From contig CM032128.1 of NCBI GenBank assembly GCA_018894105.1, positions 31,705,299 to 31,769,298 of the forward strand: DNA of 64,000 nucleotides. Reading direction: 5' to 3'. The DNA is from Jacaranda mimosifolia (taxonomy: Eukaryota; Streptophyta; Magnoliopsida; Lamiales; Bignoniaceae). The position numbers and the translations under genes were made by a program. Under the pieces are notes generated by a model. The model did not search any database. It saw only the letters and a program-made list of their open reading frames with translations, and was not told where the DNA came from. Positions 1 to 13,300 of the stretch are shown here, in pieces; within the stretch, counting starts at the first letter, position 1; the number at the start of each line of letters is the position of its first letter.

Positions 1-2392
1 AAGGGACACATTTTTAAGGACACATAATTGGACCTAAAATGGAGTGATAACATCAACAAAAAATGGAGTGATAACATCAACAAAAAATGAAAATAAAAAT
101 AAAAATTGAGAGGTACCATATTTTCATATTAGGGAGGTATAATATGAACCTCAACCGACCCCAAAGATAGTAGTAGGCAACCAACAATACCAGTGGAGGA
201 AGATAGCAGAATAACAATCATAAGGGCCATGTCATAGAATCCTTCATGTCAAAGGGTAATAGTACATGTTGTGCTAAACTTCACAACCATTCAGTGAAGC
301 AAAACACACGCAAACAACATCATGTAATCAACTTAAATAGTCATCACGGGGGAATGACTTACTTCTCCAATTCATAGATGGAGAAACCCCAAGCGTGATG
401 CCACATTTCAACTAAAATATCATCTAAATATGTACAAACATCATACAGCAGCTAAGCAAGATCTAAGGTACCCACATAATATGCAAATACAATAGGTAAG
501 TAGCACATTTCATTCAAGCATATGTCCAACATAAAACAACCTCATGATACCAACATGTCAACCTATATATTCAATATTCCAAACAATAAAGGAAAAAATA
601 ATGTGCAATTAGCATGACTGTAGAGCCTTACTGATGAACTAAAGTTGGTTGAGCAGTTAGAGTGTGTTTGATGTTGAGAAGAAACTGGGCATGAGTCCTT
701 AAGAGTGGTCCAATTATTAGCTGAGGAGGATGTAGTGCTAGCCGTGGCTAAAAATACAATGTTAAGTGCTTTGATTACAGTGGGAGAGACATGTGAGTGA
801 ATGTGAGTATGTGAGGGGAAGAAGATGAAAGCGTACTCAGTTTGGGATGGTTGTACTCAACCCAGCTGCCCATATATATATATACATATAAATATCCTTG
901 AGGTAAGGACATATAGGAGGTAGGTGGAATAGTGAAAAATGGAGTGATAATTAAAGTAGTATATTGAATGCAAATGAGAAAAATTTCAGTCAACAGATGC
1001 TATAGAAATAACATGCTACTTTCCAAATACACATGACATGACAAAAGAGGTCATTGATGCAGCCAACAGAAGAATCTACATAGGCAAGCATGCTGCACCT
1101 AGCTTTATCTCAACTCAAAAAAGCAGGAAACAAGCTTGCATATAGGCAACATATGCACATGTTTTTTTTGAATTAGTATGGGGAAAAAAAACAAATTAGT
1201 ACTATAAATTTATTTCACATAAATTACAAACCAGTATGACATTACACAAGTTCACTATTTTCTCAGCTTACAGCAAAAAAACATCAAGGAAGCATGCTCT
1301 TTACTTGTATTTAGTGCTGAAAAGGAAAAAGGTGATGACCCGACACATGGATGCACAACTGCAACTTCAATTTCACATACTAGATGATCTGCTGAAAATT
1401 GCAGGAAACTCCAAATTTTAAAGAATCAGGTACATTAAACATATAATCAACCTGTGTATATGGGTCTAAAGATTTAGAGAGAAAGCTCCCAGTAATGTAT
1501 TGTACCGATAAAAAAATCCCCAAAAATATTGAAGCAGGAAAAAGGCTTAATTCAAATAATAGCACATATGGATGAATTGCTTATATGATAACCAAAATCC
1601 ATAATCCGGTATCTCCCAAACAAAAAAGGAACAACAAAATTTATCAAAATAATTGTGAATCCCAGCCCCAAAACTATTTGTTAACTTAACCGAACACATC
1701 AACCATCCAAATTACATGCACCTCTACGCCATAGAATAAACCCTTGCTTCGATTATTTGAAGAAAAAGAAGTAAAATGCCGAAACAAAGAGCAACATATA
1801 TGATTTAGCATAAAATCTCACACAAAACCAAAACCCTTATCCCCATATTTTATATCAAATACCAACATAAATCAAGGAAAATGCACACCCAGGCGTAGAT
1901 CTAACAGTTTTTCAAAGGACCCAAAAAAAAAAAAAAACTCCGTTTGTTATTTTTCATCCTGGTAAGGCCCACAAACAATTGAGAAGAGTATGAGGTAGAT
2001 CGGAAACTGATTCACATATAAAGAAACGAGACTCACTCCATGCGGATGGAAGAAAAAATTGGGATTGGATGCCAAACTCTTTTTTAGCATTAATCAGATG
2101 TCATTCAACTCCCAAGACGAGGGAAAAATTTGGGTTTACTTGGTTCCTACAATAACCAAGAAAATAGCGTCAGAAATTTACTAAGGGAAGGGAAATTAGT
2201 TGTGAAGAAATGGGATCGAGCCATTGAGGGAGATGGGGAGAGATAGTGAGAAGGAAGACAAAAATTTGGCAAAACCAGATCCCTTCTGTTTGAGAAAAGT
2301 GGTGGGGTCATTTTGGTCAAAATCCAATTGAAAAGCAAGGGGTTTTTGGTCATTTGGGGGGGGGAGGGGTAGTTTTTCTAGAGTATGGGGGT
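1..2392. other. Intergenic, no supported gene
   Basis: I find no coding region that I can support here on either strand. The open frames are short, have AT-rich composition and resemble no family I know. A 24-bp unit starting ATGGAGTGATAACATC is repeated twice head to tail near positions 40-87. A run of A occurs near 1923-1938. The GC-richer stretch at about 2200-2390 could be the promoter or leader of a minus-strand gene, but no exon follows that I can identify. Confidence 0.5.
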
Positions 2393-2452
2393 GCATGTTT
2401 GGTTATGATCTGGCAGAACAAATTTGTTCCGCCAGATTGCATCCAAACATAG
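2393..2452. repeat. Small imperfect fold-back repeat
   Basis: Two arms of about 20 bases, ATGTTTGGTTATGATCTGGC and its imperfect inverse ending GCCAGATTGCATCCAAACAT, face each other across a short spacer that contains AATTTGTT. The GTTTGG-type arm resembles ends of small plant inverted-repeat transposons, so this may be a minimal or collapsed MITE. No convincing target duplication is visible. Confidence 0.5.
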
Positions 2453-3102
2453 CCTTAATCTTTTTTTTTTATAATAATATTAATTTAAGAATTTCATGCT
2501 TTATTATCAAATCAAACCCTGCAACTTGATAAAATTCGATAATGAATATCTTGAGTCGTGAGTTTTTTTGAATTTGGTTGAAAAAATTATGAAATTTTGT
2601 CTGATGTCTCTCTTGGATGTAAAATTTTGTTGTGTATATTTGACATCTTGAATATCACTCTCATTTATATTTGTTGGATATAAGTTCTTCCCTGTGATTG
2701 TTTGATGGAGTGGTATAATTTGATTGGTATTCATTTTTTTTTATTATTTAAATTACTAAAACATCGATATTTACTTTCTTATTTTGCAAAAATATGATTT
2801 GAAATGTGTTAAAACACCTCAACCTCATATGTGACAATATTTGATTTGTCCACCAATTATATATTTTATTTAATTTGAAAATTTTTGTATATAAATATAA
2901 AATTAATGAATCAGGCAACAAATTTTCGAAGTACAACGTAACAAGTAATAGCTTGTTTAACCCAACCAAAAATGAAGAAAGAGTAAAAGAAAACAAGATC
3001 TACTCAAATTCTAAGTACCAATCAAAGAAAGTGATGAACTTTCTTAATTAACAACAAACTGATAAAATTCATGATCATTAGTGGTGCTCCTAGCAACCTT
3101 CT

Positions 3103-4875
3103 TCATGACTTCAAAAAGTTCGAAAGGGCTGAGTGACCTTTTCTTACATTTTTCTGGTAGTGTGTGACAAAGTCTATGTAATTCACTTCTCTATATATAG
3201 CTGGATTATCTTCAGACAGAAGCTCTTTTATGGGACCATATGCTTTAACCATTTGATCAGAACTAGGATAAAAGAAGCATGCAGCCGACACCCGAGTTCC
3301 CTTAGACCTTGCCAGCACTCTGTGCTCCACACTCTTGAATTTGTCATTGGTTATAAGCTATGCACCAAAAAAAAAAAGGTTCAAGAAAAGACTAAATACA
3401 TAAAAACAGGGACAAAAGTGTGTTTCAAGAATGTGATTTTTGCCTGCAGAAGATCTCCAATGTTGGCTATTAAGGCGCCTGGAATGGGGGGAACGTCGAT
3501 CCAATTGTTGTCGTGATGTATCTGGAGGCCGCCACTGCCGTCTTGGATTAAAATGGTCAGAATTGTGGGATCAGAGTGCCTAACGGTGCCAAAGGTCCGG
3601 TCTGGTTCAGGACAGGCCGGATAGTAGAGGCACGATAAGTATTCACTTTTCATGCACTGCATCTGCTCCAAGAAATCTCGGCTCAGCCCTAAAGCCTCTG
3701 ACAGTAGTTCGGATAAAACGTTTCTCATGTTGATCATGTATTTCATGTAATCAGTGATTTCGTTTCTGGAAACAATTAAAATAGAGAAAGATAAGGATTT
3801 GAGGTCACAAAAAGATAGATGCAAAAGGTCATTTTCCTGCAAAATCTGATACAATTCATGATAATTTTATAGAAATTTGAGAAACAAAGTCGAAACTAGT
3901 ACAGCACATCATTTGATCTGTCTCAATACTGCCCCATACCAGGGAAGAAACATCTCCGAGTTCAATCAATTTAACAGAAAATCTCAGATTTCAAAATTCA
4001 AGAATCGGATCCAAGAAACTAAAGATACTCATTCAAGCTCAAGCCAAGTGCCTAACACAAGATTTTCACCAGACATTCATTTGTTCTCCTGGTCTCTTGA
4101 CTGGGAAAACTATAAATCGTCGAAGGAAACAAAAGAAGATACTAATCTTGTCATAATCAATAGATCTATATTTTCATCCAAATTCCTTGTAAAATACCAG
4201 AATCCAGCATTTAGTACATACCAAAGACTTTGATGAAGTTAAAAAGAACCACCTAGAATGTTAGATATTCACATGAAAAACAGCTGCAAATGCTATTGTC
4301 TACAATCATTTGATCATCATATATTGTCATAAAACATTAGCCAAGCAACTCTACCTGCAAACAGGAGGAATAATCTCAGGGTCCACTACGTCATCCATAA
4401 ATGTGCAGGAAAATGCATCCCTCCAACTCGCTACATCGGATTTCCTGAGATGTCCGTTTATCGTATACAACCTAACATTGCGCCTACCATCCGAAGAATA
4501 GAGGTCCATTTTTGCTTCCTTTGGTTGCTCGTGAAATCTCCGTGTGCTTTCCAATATAGCATCCGTTATACTCGTAGGGACTCCATGGTTAACCATTTGG
4601 AAAAATCCCCACGTTTCAGATGCTTTACGAATCTCATCTATAACCTCCATTCTTCGAGCGCCCCCACCTTCAATTCCTTGAAAATCAATCACTGGAATTT
4701 GAACTTGAAGCCCATCTTTAGCTTTACCTCTATCGGGCAACCTCTCCGATGTACTAATGAAGAACCTGGGAACTTTTGCAATTCCAGAATCGACAAGCCC
4801 TTTAACACCGGTTTTCGTTTTCTCAAACTCCTCCACTTCTTTGTCCCAATCATAATCACAATCATCAGTCCCCAT
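3103..4875 (-). CDS. 2-oxoglutarate/Fe(II)-dependent dioxygenase, ACC oxidase homolog type
   Basis: Three exons: 4875-4355, 3765-3444 and 3357-3103, together 1098 bases and 365 residues, the usual length for this family. The N-terminal non-haem dioxygenase domain (about 60-170) is followed by the catalytic jelly-roll fold. The iron ligands are visible as H237-x-D239 and H293, and the 2-oxoglutarate-binding R303-x-S305 is present, so the enzyme should be active. The best family match is the soluble 'ACC oxidase homolog' oxygenases of plant specialised metabolism; these are not true ACC oxidases and the substrate cannot be read from sequence. Intron 1 is GT-AG. Intron 2 has the donor CAG|GCAAAA and acceptor GCATAG, a non-canonical GC-AG pair; it is the only joint giving the conserved reading LLQ-LITNDKF. 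The start at 4875 is the first ATG of the open frame and gives the normal N terminus. Confidence 0.93.
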
Positions 4876-6501
4876 ACTATATTGTTTCTGGGCTGAATGG
4901 ATGTATTAGTCAGTCTGAAACATTTATAAAGATATTCAACTATTAGGAAAAATATTTAAGGTTGAACAAACATGTGGGGAACAGGATTGTTTTTTAAGTA
5001 CAGCAATTCTTGATCAGAGACAGCTTGCTCAGTTGACCAAGTGCTTGGTTTTCATTATAGTATTCAACAAATGACAGATTAAGGTTGAACAATAATGATC
5101 AAAATCATGCCAACTCCATTTTAGGCTGAAATTGGTTCATCCAAGAAACATTAGCTGTCCCCAGATAACCCAAAAGTTTGAAATATGCATGTGATCAACA
5201 GGACTAAACAATTGCAAGACCTCACAAATTACAAGAAAAACATCCAATCTTAGCATGTAACTATGAACACATACAATGTAACAAGAAATGAGACAATCAG
5301 ATTCTTTCTAGTACAAATCAGAGCACCATAAAGACTTCAACTGATTCCCATGGAGTACAACATGAACAAAATCAAAAGAACTTAGAAAATGAAGTAAAGA
5401 AAAAACCTGAAAACAACAAAAGCACATTAAACAAAATTGTTAGAAAAGATGAAGTTACCTTGGTTCAAGAATGCAGTTTTTTTCACCTGGGGTGGGGTGG
5501 GTGGGGGGCAAGTAGAGCCAAAAGGGGTGGCTTTATATTGGGAGAAGTGAAGAGTGGTGGATGGGAAGTATCAGAGGAAATGGACAAATTGAATCAGTAT
5601 TTAATAGATTCAGATGAAAAAATAAAGAATCAAAGTTTCAATAAGGACAAAAACATAGAAGAGGGAAAGCAGTTGGGAATTGGACTATTCTGAAAAGGGA
5701 AGGAAATTTATGTCATCATCTGCTGTTGATCAGTCACTGATAAACATTTCATGGAGATGGTGCCTTTCCATTAATAATCTAATGACCATTGGATGTTATA
5801 TGAAAACAGAAGTTTGACAAGATACCAAGATTGAGATAGTTCAAGTCCTTAGATTAAGTTTAACCTTTTTTTTTCCAAACATCAAATTATTATGAAAATA
5901 CTACTCGTTTAATGTTGTCCACTGGTTATTTAATTTAGTTACATCGTCTTTATATGTGTAAATATTAAGTTGGGAGTTCAAACTCTAACGGATTCTTTGT
6001 GTGCATATATGTACATAAAAAAAATATTTATTTAATATTTAAATTTAAAGTGAATTTTTTTTTTTTTCATATAGTTGAACTTGGTAAATTTTGAGTTGTT
6101 TTGTTGATGTATTGTGTGGTGCTTATAAAATTTATGAATCTTAAACTTTTAGAAAAAAACATGATTTATATGTTATTAAAATAAAATTCGGATGTAGTGA
6201 TATACGATACAAATTAATTAATATTTTTTGAAAAAATATTATAAGATAGCGAGGGAATATTGCATTAATTGATAAATTCTTGAATTTGAAATTTTAACTC
6301 ATCGTAGAATTCAATTTTTGCGTAAATGCACCATTATTCTCACCATCATGTATTTATTTGATGCAAATCATTGGGATTTTCACCCATTATGGAATTTAAA
6401 CAATGGGTTACATTTGAATTAAAATTGGATTTAGGGTTGTCAATTAAAATTGGATCTATTGACATCTCTAAAGGCTAAATTATTAATTGAATTAGGATTA
6501 A
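4876..6501. other. Upstream and intergenic region of the dioxygenase gene
   Basis: No gene is supported. Plus-strand open frames here lack family resemblance and good context. The region probably holds the promoter and leader of the minus-strand dioxygenase. A diverged SINE copy lies at about 5905-6028 and is listed separately. Confidence 0.5.
5905..6028 (+). mobile_element. Diverged tRNA-derived SINE copy
   Basis: The B-box-like GGGAGTTCAAACTC (about 5972-5985) is followed by CTAACGGATTCTTTGTGTGC, which closely matches the tail of the clear SINE at 16434-16542 (CTAACGGACTCCTGATGTGC in its own sense). An A-rich end follows. The A-box half is degraded. Ends and target duplication were not resolved. 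Confidence 0.55.
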
Positions 6502-6814
6502 GAGGGTGTTTGGAAGAGCTTATAAACTTCTCAAGACATCTTATAATATGTTTGTTAGGATCTCGTAAGCTCTTTTTAAAAAAGTAAGGAGTGTCTTATT
6601 TATTTTGAAGATCTCAATAAGCTAGCTTAGTTTTAATCATATTAATTACAAAAATACAATTACTAATATTTTATAAATTTTAAAATATTATTTTATCCAA
6701 ACACTTTAAGAACTTATTTTTAAACAAAGATCTAACATCTTATAAATTTTAAAAATATCTTATAAGATGTAGGAACTCATAAAACTTTTTAAATAATATT
6801 AGCCAAACACCCTC
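6502..6814. mobile_element. Tourist-like MITE (PIF/Harbinger type)
   Basis: The element begins GAGGGTGTTTGG and ends CCAAACACCCTC, a perfect 12-bp terminal inverted repeat, and is flanked on both sides by TAA (6499-6501 and 6815-6817). A TAA/TTA target duplication and GGGTGTTTGG ends are typical of Tourist-like MITEs moved by PIF/Harbinger transposases. It is 313 bp long, AT-rich and has no coding capacity. Confidence 0.85.
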
Positions 6815-6817
6815 TAA

Positions 6818-7329
6818 ATTGGACTTGGAGGCCAAGCCCATAAGGGAAATGGCCCTTAATCCAAGAGCCAAAATTATTGGGTCAAGCCCAGATTAAGAAA
6901 GGGGTGAATAAGAATTGCCTGGAGTTGGACTATATTGATGCCCTGAGCCCACTCCACAAGCCCAAGATGTATACGTAGAAGCTCTGTTGAAAAGACGATA
7001 ATGCCCTTTTAATATTGGCGTGTTTTCTTTTCCCACCCTCCCCCACCGTCGGCGTCCTTGGCCGCCGTTAAACGGTCCACAAACCAAACCAACATGCGCA
7101 CGAACCGCCTCCTGGGGTGCGCACTGTTCCCTTTAACCATCACCAAATGTATTGGCATTTCTGCAATTCAGAGACCGAGAAATGTCTAAAATACAACAGC
7201 ACGAGGCCGTCTTCTTCTTTTCAGTCAATTATCAATATGTAATTATCCTTTTCTTTTCTTGCAGATTCTAGTGAGAGCTTAATATTATCAAAGAAAGAGG
7301 TTTCGTTCAAGAAATACGCGTAGAGTATT
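6818..7329. other. GC-richer segment upstream of the lipase pseudogene
   Basis: Contains GGCCCA- and TGGGTC-type motifs, and a C-rich segment near 7030-7120 that looks like an old plant promoter or leader. No exon is supported. It probably represents the former 5' region of the lipase pseudogene. Confidence 0.4.
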
Positions 7330-10300
7330 CGAAGGTAGATGGTGAGTCCAAAAGAAAGACAACTCATGATAAGTTAGACAAAAAATTTCCACGAATTACG
7401 ATTCTGCGATAAGCAAATACCTTTCGGGGTTGGGGGAGTGGGGTGGTGCCTGGGCAGTTATAGTCATAAATGGAAGCCAGATATTGCTCGGCTTGCTAAA
7501 GCTCTTGAACCCGCTTTGCAGTTGTACAAGTGGGCTCTTCCAGCAGGTTTTGGATTTTCTCTACTTTTGGATTCTTTTCTACGCCATGGTTGATTCATAG
7601 TTGAGACTGGGATGCTGTAAATTGTTTGTCATTTTGGTATTAAGTTCTTTTAATAGGTGTATGTTAGTTGTTTTAATAATTTGTATAGCTTCTTTTGTCC
7701 TTGTATCTGGTTTTTGCATATGAATGAGGTTGGTTTCTAGAGGTTTTTGAATATTATTTAGAGGGAAAATTTTAATAACTCCTATTTGAATTTTAGTTTA
7801 ATGCATGTTAGCAGCAATAGCAGAGCGAGGAATTTTGGTGTGGGTCGAGAAGAATGTCGAGTAGGGGAAGCCAAAGCTTGAAGTTTTTCATAATATTAGG
7901 TAGAGTTTTTTTGTTGAAAAGGAAAAGTTTTTTAAGTCAAGGGTGGTGAACACCATCCTCTTTGATTTTATCCGTATGGTTACCAAGGGACTTGGGAGAC
8001 ATTAGAATAAAGCAGAAAGTTGCATTTGGATATGTGTATTGTGTACTTACTACTTCGCATCCTTTTATTCCCCTTGTCCAGGTTCTTCCAAGATTTTGTT
8101 TTTATGAAATGTGATGTAAGATTGTAGAGGTAGGGAATGGATTTCATTCAAAAGTTTATATGATGAAAAATGGAAAAGTCTGGTGTTTGTTCCATGGGAA
8201 ACAATACTGAAACAAGCCAGCATAAATAGGTAGATCTGTTGCCAAAATTTTTGCTAGCATGCAGAGGAGCTAGCTTGGGATATAGGACTGAAGTCTGAGT
8301 GATCTTACTATTGGCTTGTATCTCATGTATCTTAGGCAAGCATCTGCAAATGCTGTGGAGGATGTGAAGGGTGAACTTATCTCCTCAGAGTCCATTGTAA
8401 CTCTCTGAACCCTTCTCTTTTCCGGTCAAGTAAAAATTACCTTAGGATCAGAAATTCTCTATTTTGCCACATCAACTATATTCTTATCTAATAATGAACT
8501 TCTGGTGATTTTAGGTTCAGGATCTGATCTACCGTATGGAACTAGCAAAGGGAGCTTTTAAGATAATTCCATTGATCTTGCAACTTGCAAGAGTGGTATG
8601 TAGTGAGAAAATAAAATATTGTGAATTTCATAGAACACTCCAGCGCGTTGAGACCTGGATATTATATATGAATTGACAAGCAGAAGAAACTGGCATTTGG
8701 GGAACTCAAGCTGTTTATGACCTCATCACTGAGATTATTTCTTCGAGCCATGATGAAGTGTGCAGATGTCCATTCAACCCCATCTGGAACAGCTGAGGCT
8801 GCTCGTTGTCTTCTGACACATGAGACGAGATAGATTCCTTAAGGGGGTGACTGAAGGAAAACAAGGTGGCGTTGTGGAATTGCATAATATCTTGCTTGTT
8901 GGGTTGTGTTAAGAGTTTCATGTTGCTACTGCGGTGAGACTGGTTAATCAACAGGCTTTAGATTAAGGCTTGTGCGCCCTTCCCTGGGAGGTGCAACTGC
9001 TTCTTTGCCTGCAATTATGCTACGTCAAAAGTCATTCAGGGAGCCTGGATTCAGCACTAATATAATTGGTGAGGTTTTGCCACCCCTTCTTGTGTCTTCA
9101 AGGAATTTGCTGAAAGTTGCTCTAATTTTGTACCAACAGTGGTAATGCAGGTCAGTTTGACATTCAACATGCTGTTTTTTCATTTGAATACATTCACCAA
9201 TTCTCTGAGTTCATCTATTGCTTAGAAAAATTTCAATAATCTATCAAATTATTTTATTGATGCAGGATGATATTATCCCAAGACAAAGCCTTGCTTCTTT
9301 AACAAGATTGAGAAATGAAATTGTTGAAACTGCTTGGTAAGTAAGGGCCTATATTTTGGATGGGATCCACAACTTTGTCTTAGAGATGAGGAAGATCTGT
9401 AACTTCTGATGTCTATGAGGAAACCTGCAATTTGCCACACTAATATTCATAGATTGAGCAGTATCTGGATGAAAAACTTCTTAGGCCATATGTGGTTTTT
9501 TCTTCCTCTCTTTTCCCCCAGAAAAGGTGGGATTGTTTCTTGTTTCTTTTTCCTTAATTAGTTTCGAGCAGTTAATGAAAGTGAAAATACACTTTTTCCA
9601 ATACAACCTGCAATGTTAAGCCTATCACTAGTCTGGTTGTGTTTATATGTTGTCTACCTGCCTTTATATTTGTTTTACTTTCAGGCCATGGATCAAATTA
9701 GAAATACTCTGCTTTGTTTTTCGTTAATTCTCTTTGATTATATGTGAAATTTGAACTGTTTCATCAGGCAGTTTACCGTTAATAGGAAACATTGCAAGTT
9801 ATGCAGCTCAATGAGAGAACATTTCTACTTTTAGAATGCTGATCTGTTTCAGTTCACATCTTCTTGATGTCCATGTTTGGTGTTGTACTGCATCTATGAA
9901 TTGGCAAGCGTTGGAGGGCTATGAGCAATTAACTGGCTGGGCTTGTATCTTGATAATGAAAAGGTCATTGACCTTTTGCTTTGATTTGGCAGGCATAGTT
10001 CTTTTGAAAGAGAAGACTGGAAAGGTGTTGTAGATCCGGTTACAAATATGAAGCATGCTGTCTCATCTGTACAAGATCTAGCTCAAAAACTTGCTGAATA
10101 TGCCAAGTTCAGAGGAGACGAAAATTATTCTGGTATGTTTCGTATTTTGTCAGGGTCAAGTTCTTAAACAATAAAGAAAGCAAATGTATAAGCATGTGGG
10201 ATTTTTATTCATGGAATTGAAAAGCACATACTGTTTTAAGACCAATGTCTCTCCAGGGCATGTTCTCTCTTCACATTCTACATCACATGTGGCGCTATTT

Positions 10301-13300
10301 AACACATGGGTCAGCTGTTAGAGTTTTGCTTTGCGCTTCCAGATTTGTTCCATGTAAATTGAGCTGGCAATTATGTTGGTTTTGGTTGTTATGAGGGGTC
10401 TAAACAGGTGGAGAATGAAGAAAAGCTTTCATCAATCCACCCATTTAGGAAATGAGCCTAGATGGTTGGATGATAAGAGCTATTTATCACATGCACATTG
10501 ACACTGGTCGAACTGGCATGCTTTGGTTTGATCTAAGTCTCAATTGACATACCCATTCCGGTTAGTTTTCCCATTCTAGGCCAAAAATTTCAGCCTCTGA
10601 CTTCCCAACATCAGGGCCTTACTCCCCAAAGTATGACCATACCTTAGTCTCAGATCCTGCAATCACCAAGTCGTGTATCCAATTCATATGATATTGCCAA
10701 TATAGGTCTTCATATGAACAGTGTACTTCTGGTTATCTTTATAACTAAATGAAGTCATGAACAGAAATGTTTCATAGTGTTATTTGATTGGTTAGATATT
10801 GAAGTTTAGATATTAGGTTTGGGTGCACCAATTAATTTTATTTGGTGAATTGGGGTAATCCTGTTAGACCTATTCATTAATCATGTTTAAATCATACAAT
10901 TATCAGTTTACACCCATTAAAGTTTTAGCCCTAAAATAATATGCAAACACTTGTTATATTCTAGGGCTTGTTTGGTTATATTATGGGAGTGTGTTTTGGA
11001 AGTTAAATTTGGGGAATGTGCCAACTGTTTGGTTTTGTTCTGGAAAAACATGGAGAATGAAATGGTTTGTTTGGAATTGTATTGTAGGAGATAAATTTTA
11101 GTATAGATGTCAAATCAGTTATTTTTTTGTTAGGTTTGTAGGGTGAAATTGTATTTTTAAATTTATACATATATATTGGTGATTGATGTATGTGTATACA
11201 CTTGTAATGATTAATATATATTTCTGGAGAAATGATGTGTAATACTGTAATTAATTTAATTTTAAATTTATTTTAAAATATTTTATACTTAAGGAAATTA
11301 TATGACATAATAATTTGATAAAATAACTAAAAGCAAAAGAAATCAAAACATTAATATTTAATTATAAAATCGTATTTAATGATAATGAAACAAAAGATAT
11401 TATGAACTGTTAATTAAATAAATTTTTTAAAATTCCTATAATTAAGTAATATTTGAAATAAAATTGATAATATTTTAAATAGCATGTAATCATTAATATA
11501 TTACTAATTTAAATAATATTTTAATTAGATTTTAATTAGTAATATATTTACTAGATAATATACGAGTTAACGAAAATATTAATTATATTTTAATAAATCT
11601 ATTTATTGATATATTTACTATTTAAATAAATAATTTAATATGAATAGGTAATAATTAATATAAATACTATTAAATAAAAAATTAAATATAAGTATGTAAT
11701 AATTAGTATAAAATTATTAAATAAAAAAAATTAATAATAAAAATATATATTGACTATTAAATAAAATAACTGTAATATACTTAAAATATTTACTTTATAA
11801 TTAGTAAATAATACATTAAATTATAAACTAATTATTGGTAAATAATATATTTTATTAAAAATAGTTACAATTAATTTTTAAATTTTTTTGGATGAATATT
11901 TTAATTTTTTTTATTAATATTTTATTGAATGCTTTAGATTGTTTAAAAAATTATCACACTATATTTTATTTTTTTGTTAAATTTATAACTAAATGCCAAA
12001 AAAAAAAAATGGAGAAAATTTTCATTCATATATATATATGTATGTATGTATGTATAAATGAGTGAAGTGAATTAAGAGAGAGAAATGAATAAGTGATGTA
12101 AAAGTAGTGTGAGAAAAGGACAGAGTAGGTATTTTTTTTTTTTTTGGGTTGCTTTTTGGGGGTATTTTGGGTAGAAGAATGTGTTTTAGGAGTGTAACTA
12201 GGGGAATGAAGTTGCTTGTTTGGTAGTTGGAAAATATTCTGAGAAAACACAACCAAGCAGGCCCTAGAATTTCCTTGGATAAAGTCTCTATCTTTAGGTT
12301 AGTCATTTGCTAAAACGAATAGTAGGAATGGTTTAGATCCATAATTTAGTGAAATAACCAACGTATATTTGTACAATACATGCTTGTTCTGGGATGAAGT
12401 AAGATAATTAACCTTGGAACTTTGTCAAAATTGTGCAGCGATGCCCATAAAGAGGAAGTTTCACTGGTTTCTGTTTTAAATCGAACTTCCACTCCTCCCA
12501 GCACAAGTTCTTGTCATGTAAAACATGAAAACCTTCTAGTAAAATAGCTGAGGATTTGTTTGTACCTGCCACCTGGGACTCTCTATTATATAAAGAGAAA
12601 CTTGAATGTAGAAAACTGTTACAGACATGGGGAATATTTCACATTGTTGAGGAGATACTGTGATGAATATTTTCAGAGAATTCTGCTTCCAAGCAACATA
12701 ATTTCAGACCACAACTGTGATATTAAAAGTTTTGGCTAGTTCTTGGGATGATGGTATTTTTAAATAAAAGGTTTGGATTTGGGTTAAACATTAAATTGGA
12801 ATATCCTTTCAAGTATTATATATATATATATATATATAGTTTTGAGGATATTCGGACAATCCTGTTCGGGGGACTGGTTTCTCTGTCTTGCTCTTAGTTT
12901 TCTTTAATATCAGTGTTAGCTATTTGAACACATTGGTAGAAGAAATACGTATATGCAGAGTAGTTAGAAATGAAAAATATCATCCTACAATCTCTCCATC
13001 TAAATAGAAGTTTCACATTATTATGGAAGAGTAGTCCATCAAGAACCCAAGTACCACACATTTTTTTAAGGCATAGCTTCTAGGATAAACAGAGTTATGC
13101 TCGGAGAGTACATACTATATGCTCCATTCATGTATTTGATTCTGTCCTTTTCTCCATCTCATTCTATTTTCGACCATGTCTTTTAAGTTGCCTTAACCGC
13201 TTGAGATTGGAAAGTTATCTCATGTTGCTTCCTTTTCTTTCAATTAATATGCTACTGCTGCTTCATCTACTTTGAACTAAAGATTGATAATTGCCGATGA

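Noticed and set aside
775..993. Minus-strand open frame of 72 codons
   Set aside because: Low-complexity, no family resemblance and no promoter or splice context.
3133..3516. Plus-strand frame of 127 codons
   Set aside because: It is the antisense of dioxygenase exons 2 and 3.
3877..4233. Plus-strand frame of 118 codons
   Set aside because: Lies within intron 1 of the dioxygenase, antisense, with no recognisable domain.
7800..8330. LINE-like reverse transcriptase remnant
   Set aside because: Some readings recalled LINE motifs, but none held over more than a few residues; it is most likely intron of the lipase pseudogene.
12022..12306. Overlapping minus-strand frames of 94 and 76 codons
   Set aside because: Simple-sequence frames spanning the right end of the TIR element at 10974-12264.
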